Positions 23,535 through 34,759 of a stretch of DNA of 64,000 nt are shown here, piece after piece (within the stretch, counting starts at the first letter, position 1; each line of letters begins with the position of its first letter). The DNA is taken from positions 168,687,230 through 168,751,229 of the forward strand of contig CM059186.1 in NCBI GenBank assembly GCA_030323885.1, in the 5' to 3' direction. The position numbers and the translations under genes were made by a program. The DNA is from Branchipolynoe longqiensis. Its lineage: Eukaryota; Annelida; Polychaeta; Phyllodocida; Polynoidae. Below the pieces are notes generated by a model. The model saw only the letters and a list, made by a program, of their open reading frames with translations, had not been told where the DNA came from and did no database searches.

Positions 23535-23886
23535 AAAGTAAACCTTGCATGATTTAACAACACCTCTAGAACACGCTAATTTTGGTATTGTATCATTAGC
23601 TATTCTGTAATATAGTAATTCTGACATATTTCTTTGGAGGAAAACGGCTGCTGCCACATAGGGTACTCTTTCCGATAAGCAGCAAGGGGTCTTTTATATG
23701 CACTTTCCCACAGACATGACAGCATATACCACAGCCTTTGATGAACGAGTTGTGGACCCTTGCACCTATAGTGGGAATCGAACCCACTTCTCTTGCATTC
23801 CCCGGCAAGTGTGATAACCATTTCACCACCTAGGTTCCCTGATGTCACCAGCCTATCCACGCCTACCTGTCTATGTGTCTCCTTGT
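23535..23886 (-). mobile_element. Chimeric SINE: family B head on family C body
   Basis: Read on the minus strand, it starts with the family B leader and tRNA-like segment (CCTAGGTGGTGAAATGGTTA, box B GGTTCGATTCCCAC). It then continues without the usual B tail into the family C body (CATCAAAGGCTGTGGTATAT, GTGCATATAAAAGACCCC) and the C-type 3' end. Family C copies at 52,254 and 26,990 have a different tRNA-like head. Confidence 0.75.
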
Positions 23887-23933
23887 CTCAAACGTCAGTG
23901 CAAACTACTACATATATATTTCCCATTCATTAG

Positions 23934-24671
23934 GGCCCGTATGCATGGGCTGGTGCTAGTACCCTAACCGCGGCTATTTTGGCACCACATGGCTAACGTC
24001 GAAAATCCGCATGCATGAGCCGGTGCCAGCGCTAACCGCCGACCGTAGCCTAGGCTACGGTACCCTGATTACAAGTCAGATTTAACTGCTAGCCGCGACG
24101 GTTAGTGTGCATGTGAGGGTCTCAATCTATTCAATGCTGTCATATTTAACAGAATTACACACTCAATAAGAGAAATTTTATCAATTTAACCCTAAATGCG
24201 AAGCGATATTAACGCTGTTGCCGCATCAGCGGCGATATTAATATTTTCGAATCGACGAATGTAAATTAAATAAACCGCCGCCGCCGCAGTGACGTCGATA
24301 TCCATACTGTCCAACGTCAACTAAACATGGCCACCGCCATCGCCGGCGGCGGCAATATATTACGCCCAAATCTATTCAATGCTGTCATATTTAACAGAAT
24401 TACATACGCAATAAGTGAAATCTTATCAATTTAACCCTAAATTCGAACCGATATTAACGCCACCGGCGCATTGGCGGTGTTATTCATATTGTCGACTCGA
24501 GGGAGTTCCCAAATCTATAAATAACTTCACTGTTAGCTATCCGCACCGGCTAGTACATTTATGCATATGGCTTGACCTAATTAACCAAGGCCCTCCTAGC
24601 CGCGGATAGCTATCCCACAGCTAGCTCCTAGCTCCGGCTAAGCCTAACTCCGATTCATGCATACGGGCCCA
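23934..24671. mobile_element. MITE-like element with 15-bp terminal inverted repeats
   Basis: GGGCCCGTATGCATG at the left end is repeated in reverse complement at the right (CATGCATACGGGCCC). A segment of about 135 bp (TCTATTCAATGCTGTCATAT through the GATATTAACGC region) occurs twice, near 24,124 and 24,370. Small GCCGGCGGCGGC and CCGCCGCCGCC palindromic blocks lie between. It has no coding capacity. No convincing target duplication was seen. Confidence 0.6.
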
Positions 24672-24900
24672 GGGCTGGTCAAAATCATCTAGCAAGGTGC
24701 AGTGAAAGGGTTAAGCAAACAGAACGGACAAATGAAGAGCTGGGCAGAAAGCATCAGGGAATGGGCAGACATATGGAGGTCATAAAGTCCGAATGGGCCG
24801 GGAAGAACATGAACAAATGGAGATACCTGGTTGTAAAGTATCTGTGGTACACCATTGACTCTTCCAGTTAGGATATTGACGATGATGATGATGATGATGC
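24672..24900 (+). pseudogene. Possible LINE ORF2 C-terminal remnant
   Basis: A plus-strand frame reads MKSWAESIREWADIWRS, then stops. It is reminiscent of the basic, Trp-containing C-terminus of LINE reverse transcriptases (as at 44,143 and 62,390). The match is short and broken. A GATGAT microsatellite follows at about 24,880. It is a weak call. Confidence 0.25.
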
Positions 24901-25216
24901 GGGTGTTATTTGTGGATGCAGTGGTTTTGTTTTGGGGAATGGGTATTAGATTAAATTCCTGGGCTGCTTATAGCTATTTCTCCAGCACCTTGCTGAGCAA
25001 GTAGAGGGAAGTAGGAGGATCCTGATTGGCTGTACTGTAATATTACATTCACTATATTATTCGCATAAGTATTTATACACCACATAAAGAGTGGATCACA
25101 ACTTTAATAACAAATATCATATTTTGCACATGCATGAATGGTTGTGCATATGTTGTATTTATTAACTGCAATTTAATACTGCCCACATTGGGGCCTTGTC
25201 TCGGGCTGCTTGGATG

Positions 25217-26850
25217 GAGTGTGTTTAAAATGTGTGTGTTCGTATATGTACTAGTTATTAGACAATGTTCCATTGTGCTTATAATGCATTTGTTCGTACA
25301 TGTACTAGTTATTAGACCATGTTCCATTGTGCTTATAATGTGTGTGTTCGTACATGTACTAGTTATTAGACAATGTTCCATTGTGCTTATAATGCATTTG
25401 TTTGTACATGTACTAGTTATTAGACCATGTTCCATTGTGCTTATAATGCGTGTGTTCGTACATGTACTAGTTATTAGACAATGTTCCATTGTGCTTATAA
25501 TGCATTTGTTCGTACATGTACTAGTTATTAGACCATGTTCCAGTGTGCTTATAATGCATTTGTTCGTACATGTACTAGTTATTAGACCATGTTCCATTGT
25601 GCTTATAATGCATGTGTGCGTACATGTACTAGTTATTAGACCATGTTCCATTGTGCTTATAATGCGTGTGTTCGTACATGTACTAGTTATTAGACCATGT
25701 TCCATTGTGCTTATAATGCGTGTGTTCGTACATGTACTAGTTATTAGACCATGTTCCATTGTGCTTATAATGCGTGTGTTCATACATGTACTAGTTATTA
25801 GACAATGTTCCATTGTGCATATAATGCATTTGTTCATACATGTACTAGTTATTAGACAATGTTCCATTGTGCTTATAATGCATGTGTTCGTACATGTACT
25901 AGTTAGTAGACAATGTTCCAGTGTGCTTATAATGTGTGTGTTTGTACATCTACTAGTTATTAGACAATGTTCCATTGTGCTTATAATGCATTTGTTCGTA
26001 CATGTACTAGTTATTAGACAATGTTTCATTGTGCTTATAATGCGTGTGTTCGTACATGTACTAGTTATTAGACCATGTTCCATTGTGCTTATAATGCGTG
26101 TGTTCATACATGTACTAGTTATTAGACAATGTTCCATTGTGCTTATAATGCATTTGTTCATACATGTACTAGTTATTAGACAATGTTCCATTGTGCTTAT
26201 AATGCATGTGTTCGTACATCTACTAGTTAGTAGACAATGTTCCAGTGTGCTTATAATGTGTGTGTTTGTACATCTACTAGTTATTAGACAATGTTCCATT
26301 GTGCTTATAATGCATTTGTTCGTACATGTACTAGTTATTAGACAATGTTCCATTGTGTTTATAATGCGTGTGTTCGTACATGTACTAGTTATTAGACCAT
26401 GTTCCATTGTGCTTATAATGCGTGTGTTCATACATGTACTAGTTATTAGACAATGTTCCATTGTGCTTATAATGCATTTGTTCGTACATGTACTAGTTAT
26501 TAGACAATGTTCCATTGTGCTTATAATGCGTGTGTTTGTACATGTACTAGTTATTAGACCATGTTCCATTGTGCTTATATAATGCGTGTGTTCATACATG
26601 TACTAGTTATTAGACAATGTTCCATTGTGCTTATAATGCATTTGTTCATACATGTACTAGTTATTAGACAATGTTCCATTGTGCTTATAATGCATGTGTT
26701 CGTACATCTACTAGTTAGTAGACAATGTTCCAGTGTGCTTATAATGTCTGTGTTTGTACATCTACTAGTTATTAGACAATGTTCCATTGTGCTTATAATG
26801 CATTTGTTCGGACATCTACTAGTGATTAGACAATGTTCCAGTGTGCTTAT
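25217..26850. repeat. 54-bp minisatellite, ~30 copies
   Basis: The unit contains GTACATGTACTAGTTATTAG, AATGTTCCATTGTGC and TTATAATGC. It holds the perfect palindrome GTACATGTAC. Subtypes (GCATTTG, GCGTGTG, GCATGTGT) recur in an ordered way along the array, which suggests higher-order duplication. Both strands have frames of about 480-508 codons because 54 is divisible by three; these are artefacts. Confidence 0.93.
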
Positions 26851-26989
26851 ATAAATGGTGCCTACAGTTGTACCCGTCTTCTGTGACTATTCTCAGCGGC
26901 GGACCTCAACCAGGTGAAAACAATTCTTCATTATGCGAACTGCTTTGACCTCATTTGACTATCTTGCTATTGAGAGGATACAAACAGTA

Positions 26990-27323
26990 ACATTTGTTTT
27001 ATTTAATGACCCCTCTAAGGCACATTGATTTTCATATAATCGGCTATTGGACGTCAACCCTATGGTCATTCTGACATATTCCTTTGGAGGAAACCTGCTG
27101 GTGCCACATAGGTACTCTTCCCGATAAGCAGCAAGGGGCCTTTTATATGCACTTTCCCAAAGACAGGACATCACATACCACAGCCTTTGATAAACCAGTT
27201 CTGGACCACTGGTTGGAATGGAAAATAGCACAAACTGCAAATGGGTCCACTGAGCAGGATCTAATGGATAACCGACACCTGCACAGGTGGACATGCTGCT
27301 GCCTGACCTACATCCTGCTCCCT
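26990..27323 (-). mobile_element. SINE family C, near full length
   Basis: The minus-strand order is head (GGGAGCAGGATGTAGGTCAG), GTGGACCCATTTGCAGTTTG, CTATTTTCCATTCCAACCAG, CATATAAAAGGCCCCTTGCT, then a 3' end reading through GGTCATTAAATAAAACAAAT. It lies between the 54-bp array and a C-rich array. Confidence 0.85.
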
Positions 27324-27379
27324 TTTGAAAAGGACACATGATAGATCAGTACACCGCTGGTCTAATATTACACCGCCCC

Positions 27380-28125
27380 CTCCACCCGACACCACCCCCA
27401 CCCCGTCTCACAACCACCCGACACCAACCCCCACCTCGTCTCACCACCACCCAACACCATCCCCACCCCGTCTCAACACCACCTGACACCACCCCCACCC
27501 CGTCTCACAACCACCCGACACCAACCCCACCTCGTCTCACCACCACCTGACACCACCCCCATCTCGTCTCACCACCACCCGACACCATCCCCATCTCGTC
27601 TCACCACTACCCGACACCACTCCCACCCCTTCTCACCACCAACTGACACCACCCCCACCCTGTATCACAACCACCCGACACCAACCCCACCTCGTCTCAC
27701 CACCACCCGACACCACCCCCACCCCGTCTCACCACCACCCGACACCATCCCCACCACGTCTCACTAACACCCAACACCACCCCCACCCCTTCTCACTACC
27801 ACCCGACACCATCCCCACCCTGTATCACAACCACCCGACACCAACCCCACCTCGTCTCACCAACACCCGACACCAGCCCCACCCCGTCTCACCACCACCC
27901 GACACCACCCCAATCTCGTCTCACCACCACCCGACAGTACCCCCACCCCTTCTCACCACCACCCGACACCATCCCCACCCTGTCTCAGCACCACCCGACA
28001 CCACCCCCACCCCTTCTCACCACTACCCGACACCATCCCCACCATGTCTCAGCACCACCCGACACCACCCCCACTCCGTCTCACCACCACCCGACACCAC
28101 CTCCACCACGTCTCACTCCTCCCCA
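27380..28125. repeat. C-rich ~32-bp minisatellite, ~23 copies
   Basis: Units contain CCACCCGACACCA and CCCCCACCCCGTCTCACCA with length variation of 1-2 bp. Small Pro/His/Thr-rich open frames are artefacts. Confidence 0.88.
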
Positions 28126-28139
28126 ACCCACTCAGCTGC

Positions 28140-28465
28140 CAACTACGCCGGTATCGCCAACTCCCAGCTACATACTCACACCCCGCCCACCCACGCCCAC
28201 CTCGGCCCACCTACGCCCACCCACCATGACCACCCACCTCCTCCCACCCCCGGCAACATCCACACATGCCCGGAGACTCACTTCTATCCACGCTCACCCA
28301 CGCCCTCCCCCGCCCACCTCCTCCCACCCATCCACACCAATCCCTACCCACATCCTCCCACCCATGACAAACTCAGCCCATCCACGGAAACTCATGCCCA
28401 TCCACGCCGGCCCACGCCCACCCACGCCCACCCACGCCCCCCCACGCCCAACCTTACCAACCCAC
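28140..28465. repeat. C-rich (CCCACCCACGC) degenerate repeat
   Basis: Irregular CCCACCTACGCCCACCCACC-like sequence continues the preceding array with a different unit. It ends near 28,465. Confidence 0.7.
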
Positions 28466-29260
28466 GCCCACTTGCCGGTTCCCGATGGCAGCGAGTTAAT
28501 TGCACGACCTGCACTATGATGGAGCGGCTATACGAGGACATGGCGGAAGTGTTGTAATTAAGCTCTCCACTGGACGCAGGCAAACAAATTGGAGCCGCCC
28601 CAGCAGATCCGCTATGTCCTCGCCCAATTCTCACCCATATATATACTTGACTTGACTTCTGGGGTGTTTGTAACCTTACTACGGTTACCAGCAGCAGAAC
28701 TACAGCAATATAGAGAGGCACCGATAAATCAGTCCAATCTTTGGTTGAAGATTAATCTTCTGGTGGGACGGTTGTAGAAGCTGGGAATGACTTTACAACA
28801 ATTAAACAACGAGTTGTTGGGGCAGCCCCGAATCACTCCGGTCCGGTGGTAGCACAGCACTTGTATCCAGCAGACAGCATCAAGGGTTTAGGAGGAAGGG
28901 ACGGGCAAAGATGGGTCCAGCAGTTCCAGCAATAAGAACAAAGCGAGAGAAACGGTAAGGTAAAGGGCACCACCCAAGCAAACAACTCCCAAGATCAGGG
29001 GGAGAAGTAAACCTGGGAGAAAAGAAAAAGTGTAGAGTATGGGAAAGAGAAATGAGGAGAGTCAAAGGACCATGTCTCTTTGCTCTATGGTGACCAGCTG
29101 GTGACTCAAAGACACGGACAGAGTAAGAGTAGAAACTGAAACACTGACAGGCTCCCCATCCTGGAACTCTTTTCAGACAATATCAAGGAAGAGCAAGGCC
29201 AGCAGAGAGGAGATAGAGAGAGGTGTGGACGAAGTGCGGTCCGGATAGCAAGTGTCTCCA
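28466..29260. other. Non-repetitive stretch with one dispersed-repeat fragment
   Basis: 28,588-28,655 contains CAAATTGGAGCCGCCCCAGC and CCCAATTCTCACCCATATAT, both shared with the repeat at 29,262-29,802. The rest has no recognisable gene or element. Confidence 0.45.
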
Positions 29261-29261
29261 T

Positions 29262-29802
29262 ACCTATAACCCTCCACTTGTAATTATAGATGGGGCATAG
29301 CTTGACTCATTGGTGTTTTACACCCAAGCAACAACTGAAGTCACACTAGGAAAGCCATGGTTGTGCACTGCGACAAGTCCGGTCCTGCACTGATATGACT
29401 TCTCACCCATATATCCAACCCGCCACTTGTAATTATAAAGTGGGTATAGCTTGATTCGTTGCGGTATACAGCCGAGCAACAACTGAAGTCAGACTAGGAA
29501 AGCTACGATTGGGCATATTGCGACAAGTCTGGGACTGTCCTGATATGAATTCAGTTGTCGGTATGATGTAATTCATACAAATTGGAGCCGCCCCAGCCAT
29601 AACGCTACATCCGGGGCCCAATTCTCACCCATATATATAACGCACCACTTGTAATCATAGATGGGGCAAAGTTTGATTCGTTGGGGTTTTAAACCCAGCA
29701 ACAACTTAAGCCACACTAGGAAAGCCATGGTTTCGCAATGTGAGAAGTAGGGGACTGTGCTGATATGACTTCAGATGTCGTTATGATGTAATTCATTCCC
29801 TA
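29262..29802. repeat. Three tandem copies of a SINE-related dispersed repeat (family D)
   Basis: Each copy runs CCACTTGTAATTATAGATGG, GCTTGATTCGTTGGGGT, CAACAACTGAAGTCACACTA, then GAAAGCCATGGTTGTGCACT, CGACAAGTC and CTGATATGACTTCAG. The second half is recognisably related to the 3' body of SINE family A (GCCATGAGTGCGCACTGTCA, CAAGTCGGTACCCGTCCTGA). The copies are about 150-220 bp and diverged. Confidence 0.6.
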
Positions 29803-30023
29803 AGCAATCAAGCAATCAGAGTGAGATCTAGATAGACCTGATGAAAATGACTAATAACAATGGTGTCCGTAATTAACACGGCGTGGTGTGACTGCAAATA
29901 TAGCCGTCAACAAACCGCTTCCTGCCGTTCATCACAATGGCGGGCACTGGAGTTGAATCATGTTGATTGCGGAAACCAAGGCCTTAGGGTAGACACCCTG
30001 ATAACGAAACGCATCACGAGCTT
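29803..30023. other. Non-repetitive stretch
   Basis: A short frame beginning ATGGCGGGCACTGG near 29,938 stops after 9 codons. Nothing else is seen. Confidence 0.4.
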
Positions 30024-30355
30024 GGTTGGTCGTTGGAGTTTTACATCCTGGCAACATCTAAGATCATATCAGGACGGGTACCGACTTGTGACAGTGCACA
30101 CTCATTGCAACTTCATGGTGCTGCCCCACTGGGAAATCAGGCCACTGGCATCATGACTCGATATTCCACTCAGTCACATTATCCTGTCACTGAGCCAACC
30201 AGTCCTTGCCCTACTCTATTAATGCCAAGCACCAGGCTAGGAAACGACAAGTATCAATTTTATAAGTCTTTGGTTTGACTCGACCGGGAACCAAACTGCC
30301 AATCGTTTTCTGCATGCGAGGCCCACGCTCTAACAATTCGGCCACCACGCTCGTC
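30024..30355 (-). mobile_element. SINE family A, copy 3
   Basis: The minus strand carries the tRNA-like head (near 30,350), the GTCGAGTCAAACCAAAGACT linker, the body and a 3' end reading through GTTGCCAGGATGTAAAACTC. The head is worn. No target duplication was found. Confidence 0.85.
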
Positions 30356-31250
30356 ACACACATCAATGGGAATTACGGTATAGCTGAACTGTAGTATTAT
30401 ATCGGTCTCCCATCAAAGATAATGTAAGATAATTTGAGTAAGAATATTTCTGGCCGGCACCTTCGAATAAGACGCAATTGTTTATTGAAGCGAAAGTCAA
30501 ATTTCTAGCGAAGCAAGTATCAACATTGCATGGGTGTGCGCGGGGACCCTGAGCCATATGGACATCACCAGCTGCCTCCAAGCAGGTGTGCAGGTGGCAC
30601 TAGTGGTGGCCAATTCTCTAACAAACAGCAGCCCATTAGGACATTAGGAACAAGTGTAATAATCGACACATCCCAGTTACTGCTTATATATAAAGAGTGT
30701 AATGCTGTGGATGTAATTCCATCATTAATAATATCTGTATAATTGAACAACGTGAACACGGACAAATGGTATATATTTTGGACTTTTTAATTAACTAGAA
30801 TGGCAATCGTACATGCTTGAGTATCATGAGAGAAGGCCCTGAGATGCTTTAGCCTTATAGTTCTAGTCTCTTATTGTGGGGTGGGTGGGATGGCAGAGTA
30901 GACTGTCCGTTGCTGTGTGCCGCCAAGTTATAGTGGCAGAGTTCGGGTTTTGCTCGATTTATATAGCAGCTAGTCAGGCCGCAACATCACTACTAGGTCC
31001 AGTGTTCGTAACTTAGTAACAGATTTTGGTTGCCGACGTCATATCTAATTTAAATATGCATGTCCGCCAGCCCTGCGTGGTTACTCGGCTTAGTTAAAAA
31101 AACAACACTAGTCGTGGTAGACGTCGATGTACATATTTAACTTTAAAGTTTGAGTATAGGTGGCGCCAGCGGCCGTTTGAATAAGTATCCGACTCCGCCT
31201 TGTTCAATTACCCATGTTGCAATCAACATTGACAATTCAAAATGCTGGAG
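30356..31250. other. Mostly unique; possible decayed tRNA-like segment
   Basis: Near 30,888-30,960 the plus strand has GGGATGGCAGAGTAGACTGT, CGTTGCTGTG and GAGTTCGGGTTTTGCTCG. It resembles a heavily worn tRNA-Leu/SINE head. The remainder shows no gene. Confidence 0.3.
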
Positions 31251-31254
31251 ACTG

Positions 31255-31515
31255 AAATAATACATAAAAAAAGGTGTTTTTAAATAGTACATACAAAGGA
31301 GTGTTACTTGAAATAGTACATAAAAATGAGTGTTATTTCAAATAGTACATACAATATAAGTGTTATTTGAAATAGTACGTAAAAAGGAGTGTTATTTGAA
31401 ATAGTACATACAAAAGGAGTGTTATTTGAAATAGTACATAAAACAGGAGTGTTATTTGAAATAGTACATAAAAAGGAGTGTTACTTGAAATAGTACATAA
31501 CAAAGGAGTGTTATT
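31255..31515. repeat. 29-30-bp A/T-rich minisatellite, ~9 copies
   Basis: Units read AAATAGTACATAAAAAGG then AGTGTTATTTG, with 1-2 bp length changes. It stops about 20 bp before the duplicated target site of a SINE. Confidence 0.88.
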
Positions 31516-31546
31516 ACAGTTAACTTGCTACAATCAAATGTGAATG

Positions 31547-31888
31547 TTTGTTTGTTTGTTGTTGTTTTACGTCCTAGCAACATCTAAGGTCATATCAGGA
31601 CGGGTACCGACTTGTGACAGTGCGCACTCATGGCAACGTTATAGTGCTGCCCCACTGGGAAACCAGGCCGCCGGCACCATGACCTGGTATCCCACTCAGT
31701 CACATTATCCTGACACTGAGCACACCAGTCCTTGCCCTATCCTAATAATGCCGAGCGCCTGGCTAGGAAGCGACAAGTATCAATTTTAAAGTCATTGGTT
31801 TGACTCGACCGGGACTCGAACCCACGACCCCACGATCTACCAGCATGGGAAACGGACGCTCTAACTCATTCGGCCATCCCGTCTGGTT
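31547..31888 (-). mobile_element. SINE family A, copy 4 (full length, 11-bp TSD)
   Basis: The minus-strand copy starts CCAGACGGGATGGCCGAATG, has box B GGGTTCGAGTCCC, and ends in an (AAAC)n tail. AAATGTGAATG at 31,536-31,546 is repeated exactly at 31,889-31,899. It is among the best-preserved copies here. Confidence 0.94.
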
Positions 31889-31899
31889 AAATGTGAATG

Positions 31900-32244
31900 T
31901 CAACAGCAACAAAATAGACATATTTTTGCATAAATTACAATTATTCCGTTTAATAAATAAAGACACTGATAACAGGCTTTGAATACAGAATAAGACAAAA
32001 GCAGATCTGATCAGTCCTTACAAAGACCAGTGATTCAGTGTAGGGTGGGAGGGAGGTAAAATTAATGTAAGTACCAGGTCTGCTTCATGTCAGGCTCGGG
32101 GCAATGAAGGAAACATGTATCCGTTAGCAGTGTTATGATGGTGGGTTTATTGCACTAACAACAGTTGAATGCAGTAGCAACAAACACTTTGACTACAGGC
32201 GAAGGCAATGGATACACACCTCATCATTGAAATTAAAACTGATA
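31900..32244. other. Non-repetitive stretch
   Basis: No gene, RNA or element was recognised. Confidence 0.4.
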
Positions 32245-32325
32245 GTAATGCCATCTCCAGAGCTATGAATTACACAAACTGAGAGTAATGCTGTCTCCAG
32301 AGCTATCAATTACACAAACTGAGAG

Positions 32326-32361
<36 letters not shown>

Positions 32362-34169
32362 GAGGCTGTATTTATACTGTCCATAGCATATAAGCCCGGG
32401 TACCCAGGCTTGTTTTCAATGCTGGCCAGTTGTACTGTTGGTGTTATCTTACCACACAGTGGTTGCTGATAAGGTATTTGATTGCCTGCATTTCAGTAGC
32501 AGATAGATAATTGGTTGGTATGGTTAGTAGCCTATGTTAGTTTTTTTGGATTTTCTTGGTGTATATGTATTTATTTTTCTACTCTTATTACTAGACTAGC
32601 CTACTCCTATTTACATATCATAGGCTTGTACGTAGCTGTGAGGTGTGTTATCTGGCTACTTTTGGCATGGTTACCTTCCATTGGGCGTCCCGCTGGTGGG
32701 CCGTGACATATCACATGCCCCTTTGCAGTGTAGTTTACTGGGGGTTTCCTGGCCTTATTTTGCACAGATATTTTTTGTAAGTTTTTAGGTCAGGAATTTG
32801 TCGTTCATTTACCGTTTGGGCATTCCACACCTTGGCAGCCATTTCCAGCGTAATGACATCTCCAGAGCTATGAATTACACAAACTGAAAGTAATGCCATC
32901 TCCAGAGCTATGACTTACACAAACTGAGAGTAATGTCATATCCAGAGCTATGACTTACACAAACTGAGAGTAATGCTGTCTCCAGAGCTATTACTTACAC
33001 AAACTGAGAGTAATGCTGTCTCCAGAGCTATGACTTACACAAACTGAGAGTAATGCCATCTCCAGAGCTATGACTTACACAAACTGAGAGTAATGCCATC
33101 TCCAGAGCTATGACTTACACAAACTGAGAGTAATGCCATCTGCAGAGCTATGAATTACACAAACTGAGAGTAATGACATCTCCATAGCTATGAATTACAC
33201 AAACTGAGAGTAATGCCATCTTCAGAGCTATGAATTACACAAACTGAGAGTAATGACATCTCCAGAGCTATGACTTACACAAACTGAGAGTGATGCCATC
33301 TGCAGAGCTATGACTTACACAAACTGAGAGTAATGCTGTCTCCAGAGCTATGAATTACACAAACTGAGAGTAATGCCATCTGCAGAGCTATGAATTACAC
33401 AAACTGAGAGTAATGCCATCTCCAGAGCTATGACTTACACAAACTGAGAGTAATGCTGTCTCCAGAGCTATGAATTACACAAACTGAGAGTAATGCCATC
33501 TGCAGAGCTATGAATTACACAAACTGAGAGTAATGCCATCTCCAGAGCTATGACTTACACAAACTGAGAGTAATGCCATCTGCAGAGCTATGAATTACAC
33601 AAACTGAGAGTAATGACATCTCCAGAGCTATGAATTACACAAACTGAGAGTAATGCCATCTGCAGAGCTGTGAATTACACAAACTGAGAGTAATGCCATC
33701 TCCAGAGATATGAATTACACAAACTGAGAGTAATGACATCTGCAGAGCTATGAATTACACAAACTGAGAGTAATGCCATCTGCAGAGCTATGAATTACAC
33801 AAACTGAGAGTAATGACATATCCAGAGCTATGAATTACACAAACTGAGAGTACTGCCATCTGCAGAGCTATGAATTACACAAACTGAGAGTAATGACATC
33901 TCCAGAGCTATGAATTACACAAACTGAGAGTAATGCCATCTGCAGAGCTATGAATTACACAAACTGAGAGTAATGACATCTCCAGAGCTATGAATTACAC
34001 AAACTGAGAGTAATGCCATCTGCAGAGCTATGAATTACACAAACTGAGAGTAATGCCATCTCCAGAGCTATGAATTACACAAACTGAGAGTAATGACATC
34101 TCCAGAGCTATGACTTACACAAACTGAGAGTAATGCCATCTCCAGAGCTATGAATTACACAAACTGAGA
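32245..34169. repeat. 40-bp minisatellite interrupted by a LINE 3' end
   Basis: Units run AGTAATGCCATCTCCAGAGC then TATGAATTACACAAACTGAG, 40 bp, with variants TGCAGAGC, CTGTC and GACTTAC. A short block (32,245-32,325) is separated from the main block (32,849-34,169, about 33 copies) by an inserted LINE fragment. The block resumes in phase after the insert. Confidence 0.93.
32326..32848 (-). mobile_element. 5'-truncated LINE 3' end with poly(A) tail
   Basis: The poly-T run at 32,330-32,358 is the poly(A) tail of a minus-strand insertion. The stretch 32,735-32,847 decodes on the minus strand as the last codons of a reverse-transcriptase ORF (AAKVWNAQTVNERQIPDLKT, then TYKKYLCKI) before a TAA. 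That AA.VWN...IR pattern is typical of jockey/CR1/L2/RTE-type ORF2 C-termini (family knowledge). About 380 bp of 3' UTR follow. No target duplication is apparent. Confidence 0.7.
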
Positions 34170-34295
34170 TATAATGCTGCCCCACTGGGATATCAGGCTG
34201 CGGGGACCATGATCCGATATACCACTCAGTCACATTATCTTGATACGGAGCTAACCAGTCCTTGCTCTATCCTATTAATGCTGAGTGCCAGGTTA
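34170..34295 (-). mobile_element. SINE family A, copy 5, tail-side half (split by DNA transposon)
   Basis: TGCTGCCCCACTGGGATATC through the CTGAGTGCCAGGTTA segment is the body of a minus-strand family A SINE. It is cut at 34,295 by the TIR element, and the head half resumes at 37,915. The distal tail is missing, and the SINE abuts the 40-bp array at a shared TAATGCTG word. Confidence 0.88.
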
Positions 34296-34690
34296 TAGTG
34301 TGGTATGTTATGTATTTCCGTAGGATTTTTGTGCTAAAATTGATTTTTTTGCAGTTCTGGCTTCAATAGGGTACAGGCTAAGAGAAAATGATGGGGTCCA
34401 CATTTTCAGACCCCTCCCCCCTTCGTGGGGGGTCATTTCCGTTTTGAGACCCCCCCCCCCCCAACTGACCATTCACCTATCTCTGGAAGTTATTGACCGA
34501 TTTTCATACTTGAAGTGTCAATTTGTATGTTTTCAGGTATGCTGAGTTGATTTATGACACTTACAAAACAACCGGAAGTGTAGGTTTTCACTTCTGGTTG
34601 ACAAGTTAGGTCTTGACTCTGACTCATGTGCCTTCCGGTTGGACACCGGCAAGTATCCTCATCATGTATGATCCGATTTTTTAGTTTTGG
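34296..34690 (+). repeat. Left terminal inverted repeat
   Basis: It pairs with 37,545-37,914. It contains TCATTTCCGTTTTGAGACC, a C-run near 34,450-34,464 (shorter in the right copy), and an AACCGGAAGT word near 34,571. Confidence 0.85.
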
Positions 34691-34759
34691 GAGATTTAAG
34701 CATACTGAGGTGATTGTGGGCACTTCAAAAGCAGCAGAAAGTATTTTTGCTGACTCTCG

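Noticed and set aside
25073..26599. 508-codon and 482-codon proteins on opposite strands
   Set aside because: Both are read from the 54-bp array. Openness on both strands follows from a unit divisible by three that lacks stops.
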